Notes: a model not told the origin generated them from the sequence alone. DNA of 64,000 nt from Azoarcus sp. (GCA_031277415.1 JAITMK010000131.1:1-64000), one strand, 5' to 3'; counted from the stretch's first letter, positions 17,427 to 27,622 are shown. Numbers and translations: made by a program.

Positions 17427-18209
17427 GTGTTGATCGATACGCATATTCATCTCGACGCGGCTGAATTTGATCCGGATCGTGCGGAGGTGCTTGCGCGGGC
17501 ACATGCGGTGGGCGTCACCGGGTTTGTCGTGCCCGCCGTCGACAGGGCGAGTTTTGCGCGGGTGCTGGAACTGGCCGAAACGACGTCCGGCATTTTTCCG
17601 GCGCTGGGCATTCATCCGCTTTATGTCGATGACGCCGATGAATCTGATCTCGATGCGCTCGATTCTCTGCTCGCGCAGGGTTGTGCCGTAGCCGTGGGGG
17701 AGATTGGGCTGGATCATCATGTTCCGGGGTTCGACACTGCGCGGCAGGAGGCGTTTTTTACCGCACAACTTAAACTGGCGCGCCGTCACGGCTTGCCGGT
17801 CATTCTTCATGTGCGCCGGGCGCAGGATGCCGTGCTCGCTGCTTTGCGGAAAACCAGGGTCATGGGAGGTATCGCACATGCTTTCAATGGCAGTTTCCAG
17901 CAGGCGGAGGCTTTCATCGAATTGGGTTTCAAACTCGGTTTTGGCGGAGCGGCGACCTTTGACGGGTCACGCCGCATACGCCGTCTCGCAACGGAATTGC
18001 CGCTGGATGTGATCGTGCTCGAAACTGATGCGCCGGACATGCCGCCAGCCTGGATGCACGGGGAGCGGAACGTGCCGGAAAATATTATGCGTATCGCATC
18101 TGCCATCGCCGGATTGCGCGGTTTGTCGTTTGAAGAAATTGTTTTGGCCACTTCCGGCAATGCCCGTATGGCGTTGCCGCTGCTGGAAAAAAGGTGCGGT
18201 AATTTTTGA
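17427..18209 (+). CDS. tatD: TatD-family metal-dependent hydrolase
   Basis: About 260 residues, TIM-barrel metallohydrolase (DNase/proofreading 3' exonuclease in studied members). Metal ligands in order: HIH in LIDTHIHLD, E in VGEIGLDHH, H in ILHVRR, H in IAHAFNG, D in ETDAPDMPP. The frame has no ATG at a sensible place. GTG at 17427 gives the family-typical MLIDTHIHLD; TTG at 17406, overlapping the ppx stop, is the alternative and would favour translational coupling. Confidence 0.92.
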   Translation: MLIDTHIHLDAAEFDPDRAEVLARAHAVGVTGFVVPAVDRASFARVLELAETTSGIFPALGIHPLYVDDADESDLDALDSLLAQGCAVAVGEIGLDHHVPGFDTARQEAFFTAQLKLARRHGLPVILHVRRAQDAVLAALRKTRVMGGIAHAFNGSFQQAEAFIELGFKLGFGGAATFDGSRRIRRLATELPLDVIVLETDAPDMPPAWMHGERNVPENIMRIASAIAGLRGLSFEEIVLATSGNARMALPLLEKRCGNF

Positions 18210-18438
18210 TAAATGTAGTAGAAGGAAACGGTAACAGCGGCTAATATGATAGATGCAGGTGAACACCTGTCTTAAATGGAAGGGTAACGTAGCGCGGAGA
18301 ACAGGAATGGTACTTTTGCATTTTGCGGCGCAACATGATTTGTTCGGGTCGTAATGGCATAATCACCAACCCCGGCAGAGCTACAACCGGGAGGCGCTCG
18401 TTGCAGTTTTTAACCGATCTAAAACAAAGGAGACTACT

Positions 18439-19188
18439 TTGAAAATCCTGGTCCCGGTTAAGCGTGTGGTCGACTACAACGTCAATATCCGCGTCAAGGC
18501 GGATGGCAGCGGTGTAGATTTGGCCAACGTGAAAATGAGTATGAATCCATTTGACGAAATCGCTGTGGAAGAGGCTGTGAAGTTGAAGGAAGGCGGCCAT
18601 GCCACCGAGGTTGTCGTTGTAAGCGCTGGCTTGGGAGCTGCGCAGGAAACGTTGCGTACCGCAATGGCAATAGGTGCGGATCGCGGCATCCTGGTGGAGA
18701 CCGATGCCGATTTACAACCACTGGCAGTCGCCAAGCTCCTGAAAGCAATTGTCGATAAGGAGGCTCCGAGAATGGTCATCGCGGGCAAACAGGCCATTGA
18801 CGATGACGCCAACCAGACAGGGCAGATGCTTGCCGCGCTGCTTGGCTGGCCCCAGGCAACATTCATTTCCAAGCTGGTTCCCGATACGGACGAAATCACC
18901 GTTACCCGTGAAATCGATGGCGGCCTGGAAAAACTGGCGGTCAAGTTGCCAGCGGTAGTGACGGTCGATCTGCGTCTCAATGAGCCGCGCTATGCCACCT
19001 TGCCCAATATCATGAAGGCAAAGAAAAAACCGCTTGAAACAGTGAAGCCTGCCGATCTGGGCGTGGATGTCGCTCCGAGACTGACTACTCTCAAAGTGAC
19101 CGAACCGCCACAGCGCAGCGCAGGAATCATCGTGGCCGATGTCGGTCAGTTGGTCGATAAACTCAAGAACGTAGCAAAGGTGATCTGA
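18439..19188 (+). CDS. etfB: Electron transfer flavoprotein, beta subunit
   Basis: 249 residues. [20 protein letters not shown] and [16 protein letters not shown] are diagnostic; [14 protein letters not shown] contributes to AMP binding. With EtfA it carries electrons from acyl-CoA dehydrogenases to ETF-quinone oxidoreductase. The start is TTG at 18439 with AAAGGAG well placed. The 229-base leader upstream contains a CAGGTG-AA-CACCTG hairpin (18256-18269) of unknown role. First gene of etfB-etfA-acyl-CoA dehydrogenase. Confidence 0.97.
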   Translation: MKILVPVKRVVDYNVNIRVKADGSGVDLANVKMSMNPFDEIAVEEAVKLKEGGHATEVVVVSAGLGAAQETLRTAMAIGADRGILVETDADLQPLAVAKLLKAIVDKEAPRMVIAGKQAIDDDANQTGQMLAALLGWPQATFISKLVPDTDEITVTREIDGGLEKLAVKLPAVVTVDLRLNEPRYATLPNIMKAKKKPLETVKPADLGVDVAPRLTTLKVTEPPQRSAGIIVADVGQLVDKLKNVAKVI

Positions 19189-19190
19189 TC

Positions 19191-20123
19191 ATGGCCATTC
19201 TCGTCATTGCCGAACACGACAACGCTACCCTGAAGGGTGCGACTCTCAATGCCGTGACTGCTGCCGGAAAACTCGGCGGCGACATTCATCTGCTTGTAGC
19301 CGGAGCCAATGTTGGTGCGGTGAGTCAGGCTGCCGCCAAAGTGGCGGGGGTTGCAAAGGTGCTTGTCGCCGATGCGCCGCAGTATGAGGCGCAAGTCCCG
19401 GAAAACCTCGCCGTCCTGGTCGAGGGTCTGGCTTCCGGTTACAGTCATATTGTTTCCCCCGCTACCACTGCGGGTAAAAACCTGTCTCCCCGTGTGGCGG
19501 GATTGCTTGATTCTGCCCAGGTCAGCGACATCATTGCGGTCGAAGCGCCGGATACCTTCGTGCGTCCGATCTATGCCGGTAACGCGCTGGCGACGGTAAA
19601 AAGCGCCGACCCCATCAAAATTCTGACCGTTCGCACGACCGCGTTCGATCCAGCCGGGGAAGGCGGCAACGCGGTAATCGAACCTGTGGCAACAGGAGAT
19701 GATCTCGGTCTCGTGCGCCTGCTTGGGCGTGAAGTTACCAAGAGCGCTCGGCCGGAACTCGCCGCAGCCAAGGTGATCGTTTCCGGGGGCCGTGGTTTGG
19801 GCAGCGGTGAAAACTTCAACAAGATGCTCGAACCGTTGGCCGACAAACTCGGTGCAGCAATTGGCGCGAGTCGTGCTGCGGTAGATGCCGGTTTTGTGCC
19901 CAACGACTATCAGGTGGGGCAAACCGGCAAGATCGTTGCGCCGCAGCTCTACTTTGCCATCGGGATTTCGGGAGCGATCCAGCATTTGGCCGGTATGAAA
20001 GATTCCAAGGTGATTGTGGCAATCAACAAGGATGCCGACGCGGCGATCTTCCAGGTGGCCGATTATGGTTTGGTGGCAGACTTGTTTGCCGCCGTGCCGG
20101 AGTTAACGGCTGCACTGGGTTGA
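19191..20123 (+). CDS. etfA: Electron transfer flavoprotein, alpha subunit
   Basis: 310 residues, standard length. C-terminal FAD domain with [36 protein letters not shown] and [16 protein letters not shown]. The start is 2 bases after the etfB stop, so the two subunits are co-translated. Confidence 0.97.
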   Translation: MAILVIAEHDNATLKGATLNAVTAAGKLGGDIHLLVAGANVGAVSQAAAKVAGVAKVLVADAPQYEAQVPENLAVLVEGLASGYSHIVSPATTAGKNLSPRVAGLLDSAQVSDIIAVEAPDTFVRPIYAGNALATVKSADPIKILTVRTTAFDPAGEGGNAVIEPVATGDDLGLVRLLGREVTKSARPELAAAKVIVSGGRGLGSGENFNKMLEPLADKLGAAIGASRAAVDAGFVPNDYQVGQTGKIVAPQLYFAIGISGAIQHLAGMKDSKVIVAINKDADAAIFQVADYGLVADLFAAVPELTAALG

Positions 20124-20185
20124 ACCTGCGTTCAAATTGTTGCAGTTACTGTTTTGCATCAAAACGTTTTCAGGAGGGAGACTTA

Positions 20186-21997
20186 ATGAGTACTTACAAC
20201 GCACCACTGGCTGACATGCGTTTCGTTCTGAACGAAATGGCAGGGTTACAAGAAATTCTTGATTTGCCCGATTTTGCGGAAGTCGATGCCGACACCGTGG
20301 ATGCCATTCTGGAAGAAGCGGCCAAATTTGCATCCGAGGTTATTGATCCCTTGAACCCGAAAGGCGACAAGAAAGGGCCAGTCTGGAAAGACGGTGTTGT
20401 CACCACGATTCAGGAATACAAGGACGCCTACAACCTCTTTTGTGAAAACGGCTGGCATGCCATGCCGGTGAATCCCAAGTTTGGCGGGCAGGGGTTGCCT
20501 CATCTCGTCAACATCGCGGTCAATGAGATGTGGCGTTCTGCCAGCATTGCTTTCGCGCTGTGCCCAATGCTGACTCTGGGGGCGATCGAGGCGATCCGCC
20601 ACCACGCTTCCGAGGAACTCAAGGAAAAATATCTGCACAAAATGGCTGACGGTACCTGGTCGGGCACGATGAACCTGACCGAGCCGCAAGCCGGTTCCGA
20701 TCTGACCGCCATCCGCACCAAGGCCGTACCAGACCCCAGCGGCGACGGCACCTACAGAATCTCCGGCACCAAGATATTCATTACTTGGGGCGAACACGAC
20801 ATGGCGGAGAACATCATCCATCTCGTGCTTGCACGCCTGCCCAATTCCGATCCTGGCCTGAAAGGCATTTCGCTCTTCATCGTTCCCAAGTTCTTCGTCA
20901 ACGACGATGGCAGCCTGGGCGAACGTAACGACCTGATCTGCTCGGCCCTTGAGCACAAACTCGGCATCCACGGCAGTGCTACTTCGGTCATGTCCTATGG
21001 TGACAATGCCGGTGCGAAAGGCTGGCTGGTCGGGCAGGAAGGCAAGGGCGTGGCCTACATGTTCACGATGATGAATCATGCGCGGCTCAATGTGGGTCTG
21101 GAAGGCGTCGGCGTGGCCGAGCGCGCCTACCAGCATGCGCTGACCTACGCTCGCGAACGCATCCAGGGCGCGATCATCGGCGACAAGTCCAAGGAAACCA
21201 AGCCCATCCTGTTCCATCCTGATGTGCGCCGTCTCCTGATGAGCATGAAGTCCCGTACCGAAGCCATGCGCGCGATTGCCTATTTCGTCGCCGGCAACAT
21301 GGACAAGGCCGGACATCACCCCGACGCGGCGGTGCGCAAGCAAAGCCAGGCTTATGTCGAACTGCTCACGCCGGTAGTCAAAGGATGGAGCACCGAGAGC
21401 AGTATCGATATTGCCAACGACGGTATCCAGATTCATGGCGGAAACGGCTTCATCGAAGAAACCGGCGCGGCGCAATACCTGCGTGATGCCCGCATCACCG
21501 CGATCTACGAAGGCACGACCGCCATTCAGGCCAATGACCTGGTTGGCCGCAAGACCGCGCGTGAAAAGGATGAAGCGGGGAACGTCGGTTTCACCGCTCG
21601 CGGTTTGTACAAGGATATTGCCGCTTATGCCGATAAACTGGCTGGTGATGCCAAATTTGGTGACGTCGGCAAGCTCCTGAAAGAAGCCGTTCAAGCGCAG
21701 ATCGACGCGACCGAATGGCTGATCGGCGTCTATGGCAGCGCGCCGGAAGTCGTGCATGCCGGTTCCGTCCCCTACCTCAAGCTCACCGGCATCGTGGTGG
21801 GTGGCTGGTTGCTGGCCAAGTCCGCGCAAATTGCGCAGGCGAAGCTGGACGCGGGTGCAACTGACGGCTACTTGAAGGCCAAGCTGGCGACAGCCCGTTT
21901 CTTCGCGCAACACTATCTGGTTCAAGCCAGGGCGATGGCAACGGAAATCAGCCAAGGCGGCGAATCGGTGTTCGGTCTCGAAGAACCTCTGTTCTAA
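20186..21997 (+). CDS. Acyl-CoA dehydrogenase, long form
   Basis: 603 residues, the size class with an extra C-terminal domain (as in DmdC/FadE-like enzymes of proteobacteria). Dehydrogenase core shows MNLTEPQAGSDL, FITWGEHDM, and QIHGGNGFIEE..AQYLRDARI with YEGTTAIQANDL. Oxidises an acyl-CoA to the enoyl-CoA, passing electrons to the EtfAB encoded just upstream; chain-length preference cannot be read here. Start ATG 20186 has a near-perfect AGGAGGGAG; the upstream frame extension is not coding. Confidence 0.93.
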   Translation: MSTYNAPLADMRFVLNEMAGLQEILDLPDFAEVDADTVDAILEEAAKFASEVIDPLNPKGDKKGPVWKDGVVTTIQEYKDAYNLFCENGWHAMPVNPKFGGQGLPHLVNIAVNEMWRSASIAFALCPMLTLGAIEAIRHHASEELKEKYLHKMADGTWSGTMNLTEPQAGSDLTAIRTKAVPDPSGDGTYRISGTKIFITWGEHDMAENIIHLVLARLPNSDPGLKGISLFIVPKFFVNDDGSLGERNDLICSALEHKLGIHGSATSVMSYGDNAGAKGWLVGQEGKGVAYMFTMMNHARLNVGLEGVGVAERAYQHALTYARERIQGAIIGDKSKETKPILFHPDVRRLLMSMKSRTEAMRAIAYFVAGNMDKAGHHPDAAVRKQSQAYVELLTPVVKGWSTESSIDIANDGIQIHGGNGFIEETGAAQYLRDARITAIYEGTTAIQANDLVGRKTAREKDEAGNVGFTARGLYKDIAAYADKLAGDAKFGDVGKLLKEAVQAQIDATEWLIGVYGSAPEVVHAGSVPYLKLTGIVVGGWLLAKSAQIAQAKLDAGATDGYLKAKLATARFFAQHYLVQARAMATEISQGGESVFGLEEPLF

Positions 21998-22020
21998 GCC
22001 AAAGCAGCATTTCGAAGCAA

Positions 22021-22057
22021 ACCGGCATCTTTCCTTCGGGGAAGATGCCGGTTTTTT
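22021..22057 (+). terminator. Intrinsic terminator after the acyl-CoA dehydrogenase
   Basis: 14-bp stem (ACCGGCATCTTTCC against GGGAAGATGCCGGT, one G-T pair) with a TTCG tetraloop and a run of six T. The T run overlaps the stop of the convergent gph gene. Confidence 0.95.
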
Positions 22058-22730
22058 ACGCGTCCAGGACGTAATCCGGAATCTGATACGCGCTGTCCAG
22101 TAGCCCATCGCAATCGATGGTATCCACCGGCATCCCCTCGCTATAGCCGTATTTCACGAGAAGCACCGGCATACCCGCGGCGCGCGCGGCGAGCGAGTCG
22201 TTGATGGAGTCGCCGATCATCAGGGATTCCTCCGGTTTGACTCCAAGCAGGTTGCAGGCATGGTGAATCATGGCGGGATCGGGTTTTTTTACGGGCAGGG
22301 TATCGCCGCAGACGAACGCGCCGAAATATCGCGTGAGGCCGAATTGTTCCAGTAACGGCAATGCAAAGACAGAGGACTTGTTGGTGACGACAGCCATTTT
22401 CAGATGGCGCGCGGCAAACGCTGCAAGGAGTTCCGGGACTCCGGGGTAGGGCCGCGTAGTCCGGCCGTTTACGCGCGCGTAATGGCGGCGGAAGATTTCG
22501 TGCGCGTCGGCAACCTCGGAAACGGAAGGTTCGTCGCTTTCGGCAAGGCAGCGATGGACGAGGTCGTTGACACCCCGGCCCACGAAATTGAGAACGTGTG
22601 TCTGGCTGAGTGCCGGTTTTTCCAGTTCGGCCAGCGTCAGGTTGGCGGCTTCGGTCAGGTCGGCAACGGTGTCAAGCAAGGTGCCGTCGAGGTCGAACAG
22701 GATCGCTTTTACCGCGAAACGCCGATTCAT
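22056..22730 (-). CDS. gph: Phosphoglycolate phosphatase (HAD family)
   Basis: 224 residues. Nucleophile motif [23 protein letters not shown] (motif II region), KKPDP and [14 protein letters not shown] (motif IV). Removes phosphate from 2-phosphoglycolate. The ATG at 22730 overlaps the rpe stop by ATGA. The much longer frame to 23273 is the antisense-frame extension through rpe and is not coding. Confidence 0.95.
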   Translation of the reverse strand: MNRRFAVKAILFDLDGTLLDTVADLTEAANLTLAELEKPALSQTHVLNFVGRGVNDLVHRCLAESDEPSVSEVADAHEIFRRHYARVNGRTTRPYPGVPELLAAFAARHLKMAVVTNKSSVFALPLLEQFGLTRYFGAFVCGDTLPVKKPDPAMIHHACNLLGVKPEESLMIGDSINDSLAARAAGMPVLLVKYGYSEGMPVDTIDCDGLLDSAYQIPDYVLDA

Positions 22731-23422
22731 GTGTTTACCGTAGCCAGTTCGGCGCGCAACCGCGCAATGATCGTGTCGTAGCGGTGCGGATCGCTGTCGT
22801 GCCCGGCTCCAAACACGGCGGAACCGGCTACGAAGGTGTCGGCTCCGGCACGGGCGATGTCGGCGATGTTGTCGGCCTTTACGCCGCCATCGACTTCGAG
22901 CAGGAGGCGCCGCCCGCTCTTCTGGCCCCAGGCATCGAGCCGCGCGCGAGCCGCAGTGAGCTTGGCGAGTGTGCCGGGGATAAACGTTTGTCCGCCGAAA
23001 CCGGGATTGACGCTCATCAGCAGGACGAAATCGAGCCGTTCCATGACATGATCGAGCACATGGAGAGGGGTGGCCGGGTTGAGCGCCAGGCCCGCTTTTG
23101 CGCCGCCGTCCCGGATGAGGGCCAGACTGCGGTCGATATGTTCGGAGGCTTCGGGATGAAAGCTGATGAAATCTGCGCCTGCTTCGATGAATCCGGAGAT
23201 GATCCGGTCGACCGGTTTTACCATCAGATGTACGTCGATGGGCGCTTTCGTCAATGGGCGGATGGCCTTGCACACCAACGGCCCGAACGTAAGGTTGGGG
23301 ACGTAATGGTTGTCCATCACGTCGAAGTGTATCCAGTCTGCGCCGGAGGCAATCACGTTTTCCACTTCCTCGCCGAGGCGGGAAAAATCGGCGGAAAGCA
23401 GGCTGGGGGCAAGGCGGTACAT
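22727..23422 (-). CDS. rpe: Ribulose-phosphate 3-epimerase
   Basis: 231 residues, TIM barrel. [19 protein letters not shown] start, [39 protein letters not shown] and EVDGGV are all present with the metal-binding His/Asp residues. Pentose-phosphate pathway. Operon rpe-gph. Confidence 0.97.
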   Translation of the reverse strand: MYRLAPSLLSADFSRLGEEVENVIASGADWIHFDVMDNHYVPNLTFGPLVCKAIRPLTKAPIDVHLMVKPVDRIISGFIEAGADFISFHPEASEHIDRSLALIRDGGAKAGLALNPATPLHVLDHVMERLDFVLLMSVNPGFGGQTFIPGTLAKLTAARARLDAWGQKSGRRLLLEVDGGVKADNIADIARAGADTFVAGSAVFGAGHDSDPHRYDTIIARLRAELATVNT

Positions 23423-23487
23423 GGGCGGGATTTCAGAAAATTCCGGAAAGAGGAATTCTACCCGCCCTCACCGGTTCGTGTGGGTGT

Positions 23488-24255
23488 TCAGAATTCAAAA
23501 ACTTGTCCGCGCATGAGGCGCGTTGGACGCAGATGCGTGTTCAGAGCGTCGACCTGCTCCATGATACGGTCGCTCATGCCTGGTTTGAGGTGACTGATGA
23601 ACACTTCCGGCGATACGGTCAACTCATTGAGCATGGTTTTCAGAATGCCCGGACACAGATGACGAGCCGCTATTGCCATTGCATGCATTTCTTCCGGGAA
23701 GGCCGTTTCCATGATCAGGTAACGCAGGGATTGGCAGGTGTTGATGGCGGCGATCAGGTCGGGGCTGTAGGTTGTATCTCCCGAATAGATCAACTGAGTT
23801 TCGCCACTATCGAGGAGCCAGGCCGCGCCGGGCACGGTATGGAGCACCGGCAGCGCCGTGAAAGTACGTGTTCCCAGTTGCAATGATTCTCCAATTTGAA
23901 TCGATTGCAGGCGCAAATAGGAGAAGCGGCGATCCGGGATGGCGGTGAAATCCGGCCATACCAGCCAGTTGAATACGTGCGCCCGCAGGATGTGCAGCGT
24001 TTCCGGCGTCGCATAAATCGTGACCGTGTGGCGGCAGACTTCGCCGATGGAATCGACCAGCAGAGGAATGGCAGCGATATGATCGATATGGGAATGGCTG
24101 ACAAAAACGTGGCTGATGCGACGCAGTTCTTCGAATCCCAGATCGCCCACACCCGTCCCGCAGTCGACGAGCACATCATCATCGACGAAAAACGAGGACG
24201 TACGAGAATCCTCGCAGCCAATTCCTCCGCTACAACCAAGCACTTTCAACTTCAT
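23488..24255 (-). CDS. Metallo-beta-lactamase-fold hydrolase, cyclic-nucleotide phosphodiesterase-like
   Basis: 255 residues. Zinc motif SHSHIDHIAAIPLLVD, later metal ligands in LPVLHTVPG and IYSGDTTY, and a C-terminal FISHLKPG histidine. The layout (start MKLKVLGCSGG, class II cAMP-phosphodiesterase-like insert with ETAFPEE) recalls CpdA-unrelated 3',5'-cyclic-nucleotide phosphodiesterases of the MBL fold. Substrate is inferred, not shown. Monocistronic or at the end of the PP2C-FHA strand run. Confidence 0.8.
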   Translation of the reverse strand: MKLKVLGCSGGIGCEDSRTSSFFVDDDVLVDCGTGVGDLGFEELRRISHVFVSHSHIDHIAAIPLLVDSIGEVCRHTVTIYATPETLHILRAHVFNWLVWPDFTAIPDRRFSYLRLQSIQIGESLQLGTRTFTALPVLHTVPGAAWLLDSGETQLIYSGDTTYSPDLIAAINTCQSLRYLIMETAFPEEMHAMAIAARHLCPGILKTMLNELTVSPEVFISHLKPGMSDRIMEQVDALNTHLRPTRLMRGQVFEF

Positions 24256-24437
24256 TGATCTTCTACCAAATCCGCATACCCCACTGTGGTCTCTCCAAGT
24301 CAGGACGAAACCTTATCATTTGCCCTCAGTAATGGGCGATGAAAGAAGTCACGACATTCCGGAAACCGCTTTTTTGAACTGGCCGGTCCCTGGGAATTTG
24401 CGCCACGAAAGCTGGGCGCCTTTGGCGTCCAACCTGG

Positions 24438-24568
24438 TTTTTTGAGTCGCCCCTGCCTGGAGGCAGGGGATTCCTCGATACGGTACTGGGGCGCCTTCGG
24501 CGCCAAGTCATATTTTGCCTCGCTTGACTCCGCCATAAATGGCGGAGACTGCGCGAGACGCGTGTTCA
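24438..24568. repeat. Three-hairpin repeat, family D, copy 2
   Basis: Same three modules as at 10580: GAGTCGCCCCTGCCTGGAGG hairpin, GGGCGCCTTCGGCGCC hairpin, and the CCGCCATAAATGGCGG hairpin, whose outer stem has diverged here. It ends in the same GCGAGACGCGTGTTCA. The flanking 24256-24437 contains no gene, though a second TGGGCGCCTTTGGCGTCCAA hairpin is present near 24415. Confidence 0.8.
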
Positions 24569-24603
24569 TGTCATTCACCGCGAAGGGTACACCCAAAGCT
24601 TGC

Positions 24604-25332
24604 TCAGGAACGCAAAAAGAATTCCATTTTAACACCAGCAATCTCTATGACGTCGTTGTCATTCAACTTGCGTGCCTGAATACCGAGTTGTTCGTTATTG
24701 ACCAGCGGATACACCTGACCTTCGACGTGGGTAATGAAATAGCCTTGTTCACGCCGCGTGATGACGGCCACCTGGTAACCGGGTTTGCCAAGCGTCGTTA
24801 CCGGTTTGCTCAGTTCGAGTTCATGTCCGGTGTTGACGCCGGTCAATACCTGAATGACGCCGAGATGTTCCAGCAGATGGCCGACCGACGTGCTCATGGA
24901 TTTTGCGTTTTCGTTCAGTGCATTGCGCGTGCGAACCGTGCTCGTTCCGGCCGGCAAAGGCTCGGCCGGGTTGAGTGTCCCTATTTCAAAAGGCTTCAGA
25001 GCGGCGGTGTCGACCAGTTCCGTTCCCGATACTCCCGGGGTGGAAGAGTCGACCAGGTACTTGATCCGGTATTTGCCGAGTTCGATGACATCATTGTTGT
25101 GCAACACATGTTTTTTCACGGGTTGCCCGTTGACGTAGGTTCCATTCGTGCTGTTGAGATCTTCCAGAAACGCATCGCCCAAAATACGAGTAATTACCGC
25201 GTGCTGGCCACTGATGGAAAGATTGTCGATCTGGATGTCGTTGGCGGGTTTGCGTCCGATAGAAGTGCGCTCCTTGCTGAGCACGATTTCTTTGAGCACC
25301 AGTCCATCCATGCTGAGAATCAACTTCGGCAT
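24604..25332 (-). CDS. FHA-domain protein
   Basis: 242 residues. Canonical N-terminal FHA domain: RTSIGRKPANDIQID, SISGQHAVI, DLNSTNGTYVNG, the residues that read phosphothreonine. After a linker, residues about 150-240 look like a second, degenerate FHA fold (TGHELELSKPVTTLGKPG, NNEQLGIQARKLNDNDVIEI) without the Ser/Asn binding residues. Encoded 68 bases after a PP2C phosphatase on the same strand, so it probably reports on Thr phosphorylation that the phosphatase reverses. No kinase gene is in the window. Confidence 0.9.
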   Translation of the reverse strand: MPKLILSMDGLVLKEIVLSKERTSIGRKPANDIQIDNLSISGQHAVITRILGDAFLEDLNSTNGTYVNGQPVKKHVLHNNDVIELGKYRIKYLVDSSTPGVSGTELVDTAALKPFEIGTLNPAEPLPAGTSTVRTRNALNENAKSMSTSVGHLLEHLGVIQVLTGVNTGHELELSKPVTTLGKPGYQVAVITRREQGYFITHVEGQVYPLVNNEQLGIQARKLNDNDVIEIAGVKMEFFLRS

Positions 25333-25400
25333 TGCTCACATCCATTAACGTTTATCTTGCAAGCTGCGCTACCCGCGCATCGTCCACCACCTTGTCGAGA

Positions 25401-26165
25401 CTATTCATTGAACCACGCAACGATAACGGAAACGTTATCGCGTCCGCCAGCGAAGTTCGCTGCCTCGATCAAGCTCTTTGCTACTTCATCGGCCCGGACG
25501 GACATTCCGAGCAGTCTGGCAATTTCATGCTCGTTTATCATGTCTGTCAAACCATCTGTGCACAGTAGCAAACGATCACCGGGATGCAATGTACAAATAC
25601 CGGTATCGGGTTCTACTTTATCTTGCACTCCAAGACCGCGCGTGAGTAATCCTTGACAAGGGTGATTTTGCGCCATCTCGACCGTCAGGTTTCCGGCATC
25701 GATGGATTCCTGAATCAGGGTGTGATCGCGCGACAATTGCGTCAGAGTGCCTTCGCGCAGCAGATACAGGCGCGAGTCACCAACGTGCGCGTATATTAGC
25801 TCACCAGGACTCAATAAAGCCCCGACAAAAGTCGCTCCCATCGGATAAGCGGCTGCGGATTGCTTTCCCGCGCTGCGAATGGCGGCATTGGCATCGATTA
25901 TGCTGTTGGTGAGCGCACTGGCGTAATCGGGGTTTTCGTTTTTCTCGGCTGTGGCGAGCAGGCGGTCCAGTACATAGTGAATGGTCATCGCGGAAGCCAG
26001 GTCGCCTGAACTGTGCCCCCCCATGCCATCGGCCAACAGCAACCATCTACGTCCGGCATCGACCCACAAAGAGTCTTCATTGCGGTTTCGAAGCAGACCA
26101 ATATCCGTGCGCGCAGCACATTCGAACATGGGTGCTTTTTCATGCGTTTTGCCGTCATCCGGCAT
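25401..26165 (-). CDS. PP2C-family Ser/Thr protein phosphatase
   Basis: 254 residues. PP2C motifs: RTDIGLLRNRNEDS, LLADGMGGHSSGDLAS, AHVGDSRLYLLREG, LLLCTDGLTDMI, GGRDNVSVIV; the metal-binding Asp residues are all kept. AGGAG precedes the ATG at 26165. Upstream partner of the FHA gene. Confidence 0.95.
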   Translation of the reverse strand: MPDDGKTHEKAPMFECAARTDIGLLRNRNEDSLWVDAGRRWLLLADGMGGHSSGDLASAMTIHYVLDRLLATAEKNENPDYASALTNSIIDANAAIRSAGKQSAAAYPMGATFVGALLSPGELIYAHVGDSRLYLLREGTLTQLSRDHTLIQESIDAGNLTVEMAQNHPCQGLLTRGLGVQDKVEPDTGICTLHPGDRLLLCTDGLTDMINEHEIARLLGMSVRADEVAKSLIEAANFAGGRDNVSVIVAWFNE

Positions 26166-26338
26166 GGTTTTAACGCTCCTGGCCGATAAAGTTTCCGTCT
26201 ATTCTAAAGTAAGCCAGCCTGTCTGGTTTCAACGAAGTTGGCATTTGTTACATTCTTGGCCTGTCTGCTGCACCAATAATGCGGTACGATAATCAAAGCA
26301 TTCTTCAATGACGAGATTCTCTAATCTACTTGGCAACC

Positions 26339-27622
26339 ATGAAAACAAGACGAACAGGAATCGCCATTCTGCTCGCGGGCATGTTTGCTTTTATCTGCAT
26401 GTCATCCGTCGCATTGGCCGTTCCTCCCAGGGCTTCTCAAGCCGCACGAGCCGCTTCCAGAAGCAATTGCCCGAACCTGGCAGATTTAGAGGCTGCGCTC
26501 AAGGAACACAGGGAAACCGAGCAGATACTGCAGGGACGTATAAACGATCTCGAGGAAGCGCAGAAAAGACTGCTTGCACTCGAAGACGAACAAAAAAAAT
26601 TGCTCGAACAGTTCAAACAACCTCCGGCTCCCACACCCTCACCGGCGCCGCAATCAGGCGCTTCATTCAACTGGCTGCTTGGCGGAATCTCTATTTTTAC
26701 CCTTGCCCTTTGTGTCATCTTCCTGTTGCGCTTGAACAGGCCAAAAAGCATCGATGAATTGTGGGGACAGGAGGAACCGCTCAGTTTTGAGAAATCATCC
26801 CCATCTTTCATCGACATCGCCTCGGTCGCGCCTGCCTCAGATACCGAACCTCACCGGGCTCTTCCTTTTGTTCCTGCCCTGCCTGATTGGGATTCGGCGT
26901 CGCCCGAGCTTGATTCGCAGAGCCTGAAAGCACTGTTACCGGGAAAAAATGCCCGGAACCATGATTCGACCATCGAACTGGCCGATCTCATGTTGAGCTT
27001 TGGACGCATCAACAGTGCTGCGGAAGCTTTGGCGAACTTCGTCGAGAATTACCCGAAAGAGGCTTTTGCACCCTGGCTCAAGCTGCTCGAAGTCTATCGG
27101 GCCAACGGGCAGCGCACCGAATTCGAGAAGATTGCCCAGAAGTTGAACAAAACCTTCAATGTCTGGCTGGTCGATTGGGACAATTTCACCGATACGCTTG
27201 CACCGATACACAGTCTTGAAACCATGCCACACATCGTGGAACGTTTGCAGAAGTTATGGGGCACGCGCGAATGTCAGGCTTATCTGCAGAACCTGTTGCG
27301 CGACACGCGGGACGAAACCCGGCGTGGTTTTCCGCTGGCAGCCATCGAGGACATTCTTTGCCTGAGCGATATCCTTGAATGCTGTCTTGGTCCCTACACA
27401 GGGCCGCTCAAAACTGTTGCCGAGGGCTTGCAGGATATTGACGCTGTGACGGAAACCGAAAGCGATGTTGTGACGAGAATCAAAAGCGACGCTGTGACGG
27501 AGACCGAAAGCGATGTTGTGACGGAAACCGAAGGCGACGCTGTAACGGAAACCGAAGGCGACGTTCCCCAGGCGGCGGCAGAAGAAAATAACGCAGAGAC
27601 AGAAGAAAATAACGCAGGATAA
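26339..27622 (+). CDS. FimV-like membrane protein with acidic repeat tail
   Basis: 427 residues. Signal sequence (to about residue 28), coiled coil (about 45-95, [20 protein letters not shown]), Pro-rich hinge, one membrane span (about 118-138), then a cytoplasmic acidic region with a helical unit [40 protein letters not shown] that resembles the TPR-type units of FimV/PilF-like proteins. The tail (about 368-407) is five octapeptides [16 protein letters not shown], then Glu/Asn-rich. FimV relatives organise cell poles and type IV pili; assignment here is by resemblance. ATG at 26339. Confidence 0.65.
   Translation: MKTRRTGIAILLAGMFAFICMSSVALAVPPRASQAARAASRSNCPNLADLEAALKEHRETEQILQGRINDLEEAQKRLLALEDEQKKLLEQFKQPPAPTPSPAPQSGASFNWLLGGISIFTLALCVIFLLRLNRPKSIDELWGQEEPLSFEKSSPSFIDIASVAPASDTEPHRALPFVPALPDWDSASPELDSQSLKALLPGKNARNHDSTIELADLMLSFGRINSAAEALANFVENYPKEAFAPWLKLLEVYRANGQRTEFEKIAQKLNKTFNVWLVDWDNFTDTLAPIHSLETMPHIVERLQKLWGTRECQAYLQNLLRDTRDETRRGFPLAAIEDILCLSDILECCLGPYTGPLKTVAEGLQDIDAVTETESDVVTRIKSDAVTETESDVVTETEGDAVTETEGDVPQAAAEENNAETEENNAG
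27440..27559 (+). repeat. 24-bp tandem repeat, 5 units, coding
   Basis: Units of the type GACGCTGTGACGGAAACCGA plus four bases encode the octapeptides of the FimV-like tail. Two unit variants (GACGCTGTGACG and GATGTTGTGACG) alternate, pointing to a 48-bp duplication step. Confidence 0.85.

Noticed and set aside
20246-22108. 620-residue open frame on the minus strand
   Set aside because: Antisense to the acyl-CoA dehydrogenase; no ribosome site and no recognisable domain.
22731-23273. N-terminal extension of the gph frame
   Set aside because: It overlaps rpe in another frame on the same strand; rpe is clearly the real gene and gph starts at the ATGA overlap.
10580-24568. Complete IS200/IS605 insertion sequences
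   Set aside because: Only hairpin-bearing ends are seen; no TnpA or TnpB coding sequence exists between or beside them.
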